A stretch of DNA of 64,000 nucleotides from contig CANLEE010000011.1 of NCBI GenBank assembly GCA_947489585.1, positions 95,037-159,036 of the forward strand, in the 5' to 3' direction. Positions 61,352 through 64,000 of the stretch are shown one piece after another. Within the stretch, counting starts at the first letter, position 1. Every line of letters begins with the position of its first letter. The DNA is from an uncultured Psychroserpens sp. (lineage in GTDB: Bacteria; Bacteroidota; Bacteroidia; Flavobacteriales; Flavobacteriaceae). The notes under the pieces were generated by a model that saw only the letters and a list, made by a program, of their open reading frames with translations, was not told where the DNA came from and searched no databases. Both the position numbers and the translations under genes were made by a program.

Positions 61352-64000
61352 TTACTTCTTACCTGAAGATACAATCTTCTTAGTAATAGAACCTTGATTT
61401 GTAGTTAACTTAACATAGAACATCTGGTTTGAAATTCTTGACAAGTCAAATGTTGATTTGTCTTTAGAACCTTTAACATATCTATCGTTAGTCTCAGTTA
61501 AGATCAATAGACCTTTAGTGTCGAATAACTCAATAGTTACATTAGTCTCAAACTCAAATGAGTATGAAATATTAACTTCCTTATCAAATGGTACTGGATA
61601 AGCAGTAAAGTCGATAGTCATATCTTGAGTAACTCTTACTTCAGGATCCCTGTTTGTAGGGTAGAATTGGAAGTTCTCATCAGAAATACCTCCTTCTCTA
61701 GCAATAGCACCTGGAGTACTCCATGTATATGTCACATCACACTCTCCAACATTTCCACAATCATCAGTTGCATAGAATGTACGTGTGAATTCATACTCTA
61801 CAGTAGATTCAAACTGACCACACTCAACATATAATGCTTTGTTATGACCGTTAACACTTTCTACGTACCAATCTTCAGAATTACAAGAAGGTGCTCCATC
61901 AACCATTGGTCCATAACCTACTTCATTACCATTTTGAACTATACTATAGTCTGCAAATAATCCATTAAAGAAGAATATCAACTCAAAGTTACCATACTCT
62001 GGTAATACAACACCTGAGTAATCTGTAACATATCCTTGGTAATAAGGTGCATCGTTTACATTTCCTGCTGGTGAATCACCAAACGTTAAGATGTAACCTG
62101 CTTGGAAGATGAATCTAAACTCAGATCCAACTTGTACTTCCTCACCTGGTGTAACAGTAGTCTCACTATCAGTATACACTTGAGTTTGACCATCTGCACT
62201 ACAGTTATCAGTATATGGTGCTTTATCAGCAAATCCTGATGGTGTGTTATCAACAAGTCCGAAATCAACATCATTAGGACAGTCTACTACTGGAGCAGAA
62301 TCATCACTAATAGTGATTGTTTGTGTATGTGTTTTCACATTACCACAAGCATCAGTTGCAGTCCAAGTACGTACTATAGTTTCATCACAACCTTGAGGTT
62401 CAAAGTTAGGATCATCTATACAATCAGATAATGCAACATTAAAGTCACCTACACTGAAATAGTCATCTCCGTCGTATTCTCCATTGATTCTAATCCATGT
62501 AGATACTCCTAAACCATTGCTTTGTAAACTTGCTTTCTCACCATATTGTAATCCATAAACTAGGTTTTCTGGGTTATGAGTTAATTCTAACTCAACACCT
62601 GCATAATCACCTTGTCCAACTAATTTGTTGTCTTTAGATTCATCCATTAGGTAATAAGTCCAAGTCTGTGCATCTGCTAATGTAGCTCCATTAGTAGTAC
62701 CAGCATTTAACTTAGGCTTACGGAATCCAGTTGAAGACGCCGCATTAGGAGTAGAAGTCCACTCTTCGTACGTGCTACCATCTTTAAACCATGCAATAAA
62801 TTCGAATATTTGATTTGCATTATTAACATTAGCAACTGTTCCTTCTAATTTAGCTGTACCGTTTGAGTATTGCTCAAATGTAGTAGCGCTAATCGCAGTC
62901 CAGTTCTTGTTAGTTGCATCTAAATCTCCTTTATTATTAATCCATAATGTATGGTTACTTGCATCATCAGCTTTACATACTCTCTTAGATACACCTGGAT
63001 CATATACTACAGTAGCATCTGAACAATCGTCACTAGCAGTTAATACTGGTGCATCAGGAATATCATCACCACACTCAAGATCTAAATCTTGTGGTAATTC
63101 ACCGTCAAATGTAGGCGCTGTAGTATCCTCAACAATAAATGTACATGTAAATGGCTCAGAAACATTTTCACAAGTATCTTCTACTTCAAATGTTACAGTA
63201 AGAATTGCTTCGCAATCCTTTCTTTCTTCACCTTTAGCAATAACTCTGAAAGTTAAATCACTAGTATCAGCACAATTATCAGTAAAGCAAGGTGCTAATG
63301 TACCGTTCATATCTTCGATAGAAATTCCACCAACAGTCCAGTCTCTATCAGCTATGCTTATTTCATCTCCAACTTGTAGAGATATTTCAGCAGTTGCTGG
63401 GCAACCTTCCATTGTCATTTCTTCGTCGTCACAAACTCCAGTTGGCATCGGTGCTTCATTGTCTATTACTGTTACTGTTTTCTTAGCAGTAATAGTACGT
63501 CCACAGTCATCAGTAAATGTATAATCTACTTCAAACGAACCACAGCTTCCTTCGAAAGGTTGAGCTACTCCTGGTACTGATCCTGAAATTTCACAAACTC
63601 CAGTTTCACCATTAGTAAAGCTTAATGTACCTCCTTCGAAAGCACTAGCTTCCTCACATGTAATCTCCATGTCTTGGATGTCATCAAATTCTGCCATTGG
63701 CGCTGCCAATACAGTTATTTGCTTTTTAGCAGTGATTGTTCTATCACATTCATCAGTATAAATCCAATCAATAAATAAAGTTCCGCCACACTCAGTGTAA
63801 CCTCCACTTATTTCTCCTGGTACTGATCCTGAAATCTCACATGCTCCAGTTCCACCATTAGTGTATCCTAATGAAGCTTGTTCTGATAAAGCTAATAAAG
63901 CACTTGCTTCTTCACATGTAACTTCCATGTCTTCAACTTCATCAAACTCTGCCATTGGTGCTGGTAAAACAGTAACTGTCTTACTTGCTGTGATTGTTCT
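61352..64000 (-). CDS. Very large repetitive T9SS surface protein, C-terminal part (5' end outside window)
   Basis: The frame is open to position 64000 and contains 882 residues with no stop before 61352; the apparent ATG at 63955 is internal. From the N-terminal side there are near-identical domains of about 86 residues with CEEASA and a (C/T)xRTITAKKxxTV unit, alternating with Cys-rich HYR-like segments (DDCSDATVVYDPG, CGNVKTHTQTITISDDSAP). A unique region (about 330-500) and a final T9SS type A sorting domain (TAYPVPFDKEVNISYSFEFE, LSRISNQMFYVKL) follow. Such proteins are surface adhesins or matrix components in gliding flavobacteria. No catalytic domain is visible in the part present. Confidence 0.9.
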   Translation of the reverse strand, partial: RTITASKTVTVLPAPMAEFDEVEDMEVTCEEASALLALSEQASLGYTNGGTGACEISGSVPGEISGGYTECGGTLFIDWIYTDECDRTITAKKQITVLAAPMAEFDDIQDMEITCEEASAFEGGTLSFTNGETGVCEISGSVPGVAQPFEGSCGSFEVDYTFTDDCGRTITAKKTVTVIDNEAPMPTGVCDDEEMTMEGCPATAEISLQVGDEISIADRDWTVGGISIEDMNGTLAPCFTDNCADTSDLTFRVIAKGEERKDCEAILTVTFEVEDTCENVSEPFTCTFIVEDTTAPTFDGELPQDLDLECGDDIPDAPVLTASDDCSDATVVYDPGVSKRVCKADDASNHTLWINNKGDLDATNKNWTAISATTFEQYSNGTAKLEGTVANVNNANQIFEFIAWFKDGSTYEEWTSTPNAASSTGFRKPKLNAGTTNGATLADAQTWTYYLMDESKDNKLVGQGDYAGVELELTHNPENLVYGLQYGEKASLQSNGLGVSTWIRINGEYDGDDYFSVGDFNVALSDCIDDPNFEPQGCDETIVRTWTATDACGNVKTHTQTITISDDSAPVVDCPNDVDFGLVDNTPSGFADKAPYTDNCSADGQTQVYTDSETTVTPGEEVQVGSEFRFIFQAGYILTFGDSPAGNVNDAPYYQGYVTDYSGVVLPEYGNFELIFFFNGLFADYSIVQNGNEVGYGPMVDGAPSCNSEDWYVESVNGHNKALYVECGQFESTVEYEFTRTFYATDDCGNVGECDVTYTWSTPGAIAREGGISDENFQFYPTNRDPEVRVTQDMTIDFTAYPVPFDKEVNISYSFEFETNVTIELFDTKGLLILTETNDRYVKGSKDKSTFDLSRISNQMFYVKLTTNQGSITKKIVSSGKK
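63693..64000. repeat. 86-codon tandem repeats within the T9SS gene
   Basis: GCCATTGG recurs at 63693 and 63951, 258 bases (86 codons) apart, in the same protein context (APMAEFD-like). At least two complete units and part of a third are visible, and they continue past the window edge. Near-identical repeats of this length can recombine or confuse short-read assembly. Confidence 0.8.

Noticed and set aside
62907..63524. A 205-codon plus-strand frame opposite the T9SS repeat gene
   Set aside because: It is the antisense shadow of a repetitive Thr/Val/Ser-rich gene. Its product has biased low-complexity composition and no recognisable domain, and the minus-strand frame is clearly coding.

Overview
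This window is low-GC DNA that reads as the chromosome of a marine-type member of the Flavobacteriaceae (Bacteroidota). The evidence is type IX secretion (T9SS) C-terminal sorting domains, TonB-dependent receptors with FecI/FecR regulation, promoters with the Bacteroidota -7 motif TAnnTTTG and no purine-rich Shine-Dalgarno sequences, an OxyR-type regulator, and gyrA and clpC of flavobacterial type. Genes are densely packed. No gap exceeds about 260 bases, and I see no insertion sequence, prophage, rRNA or CRISPR array. The genus cannot be fixed from the sequence alone.

Layout. 1-7.3 kb: the 5' end of a tonB gene running off the left edge, a TonB-dependent receptor, a YhhN-type lysoplasmalogenase, a candidate structured RNA, a type II NADH dehydrogenase, an ECF sigma factor with a membrane partner, a PlsC-like acyltransferase and a Nudix CoA pyrophosphatase. 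7.5-13.5 kb: two secreted surface proteins, a cyclophilin lipoprotein, an M3 peptidase lipoprotein and a TlpA-like thioredoxin. 13.5-21.7 kb: a TRIC-type channel, then an envelope cluster RDD / SpoIIM / membrane protein / DUF4129 / DUF4350 / MoxR ATPase / zinc-ribbon membrane protein / DUF58. 21.8-26.6 kb: two exported proteins, a LytS/LytR-type two-component system, a metallophosphoesterase and a TetR regulator. 26.6-32.9 kb: a TetR-linked SDR oxidoreductase, a TonB receptor-FecR-sigma operon, and a divergent Kazal-like lipoprotein with no Lys, Arg or His after its lipidated Cys. 32.9-41.6 kb: dps and oxyR divergently arranged, small conserved proteins, and a PadR-PspC-GIN envelope-stress-like cluster. 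41.6-49.5 kb: an M2 peptidase, trxB, a LytTR membrane regulator, and an operon of serine hydrolase, Ntn amidohydrolase, unknown protein and transglutaminase. 49.5-61.1 kb: tRNA-Pro, tRNA-Ser, a PgpH-like HD phosphodiesterase, thiolase, NlpC/P60 hydrolase, TPR protein, gyrA and clpC. 61.3-64 kb: the C-terminal part of a very large repetitive T9SS protein that continues past the right edge.

How the genes fit together. The accessory content is dominated by the cell envelope: outer-membrane uptake (receptors, TonB), periplasmic peptide processing (M3, M2, cyclophilin, TlpA), surface display by T9SS, and several regulatory modules that sense the envelope or oxidative stress. The most unusual items are the Lys/Arg/His-free Kazal-like lipoprotein opposite the FecI/FecR/receptor operon, the conserved but functionally undefined MoxR-DUF58 cluster, the TetR/SDR pair with two related palindromic operators, and the candidate structured RNA between the YhhN and NADH dehydrogenase genes.
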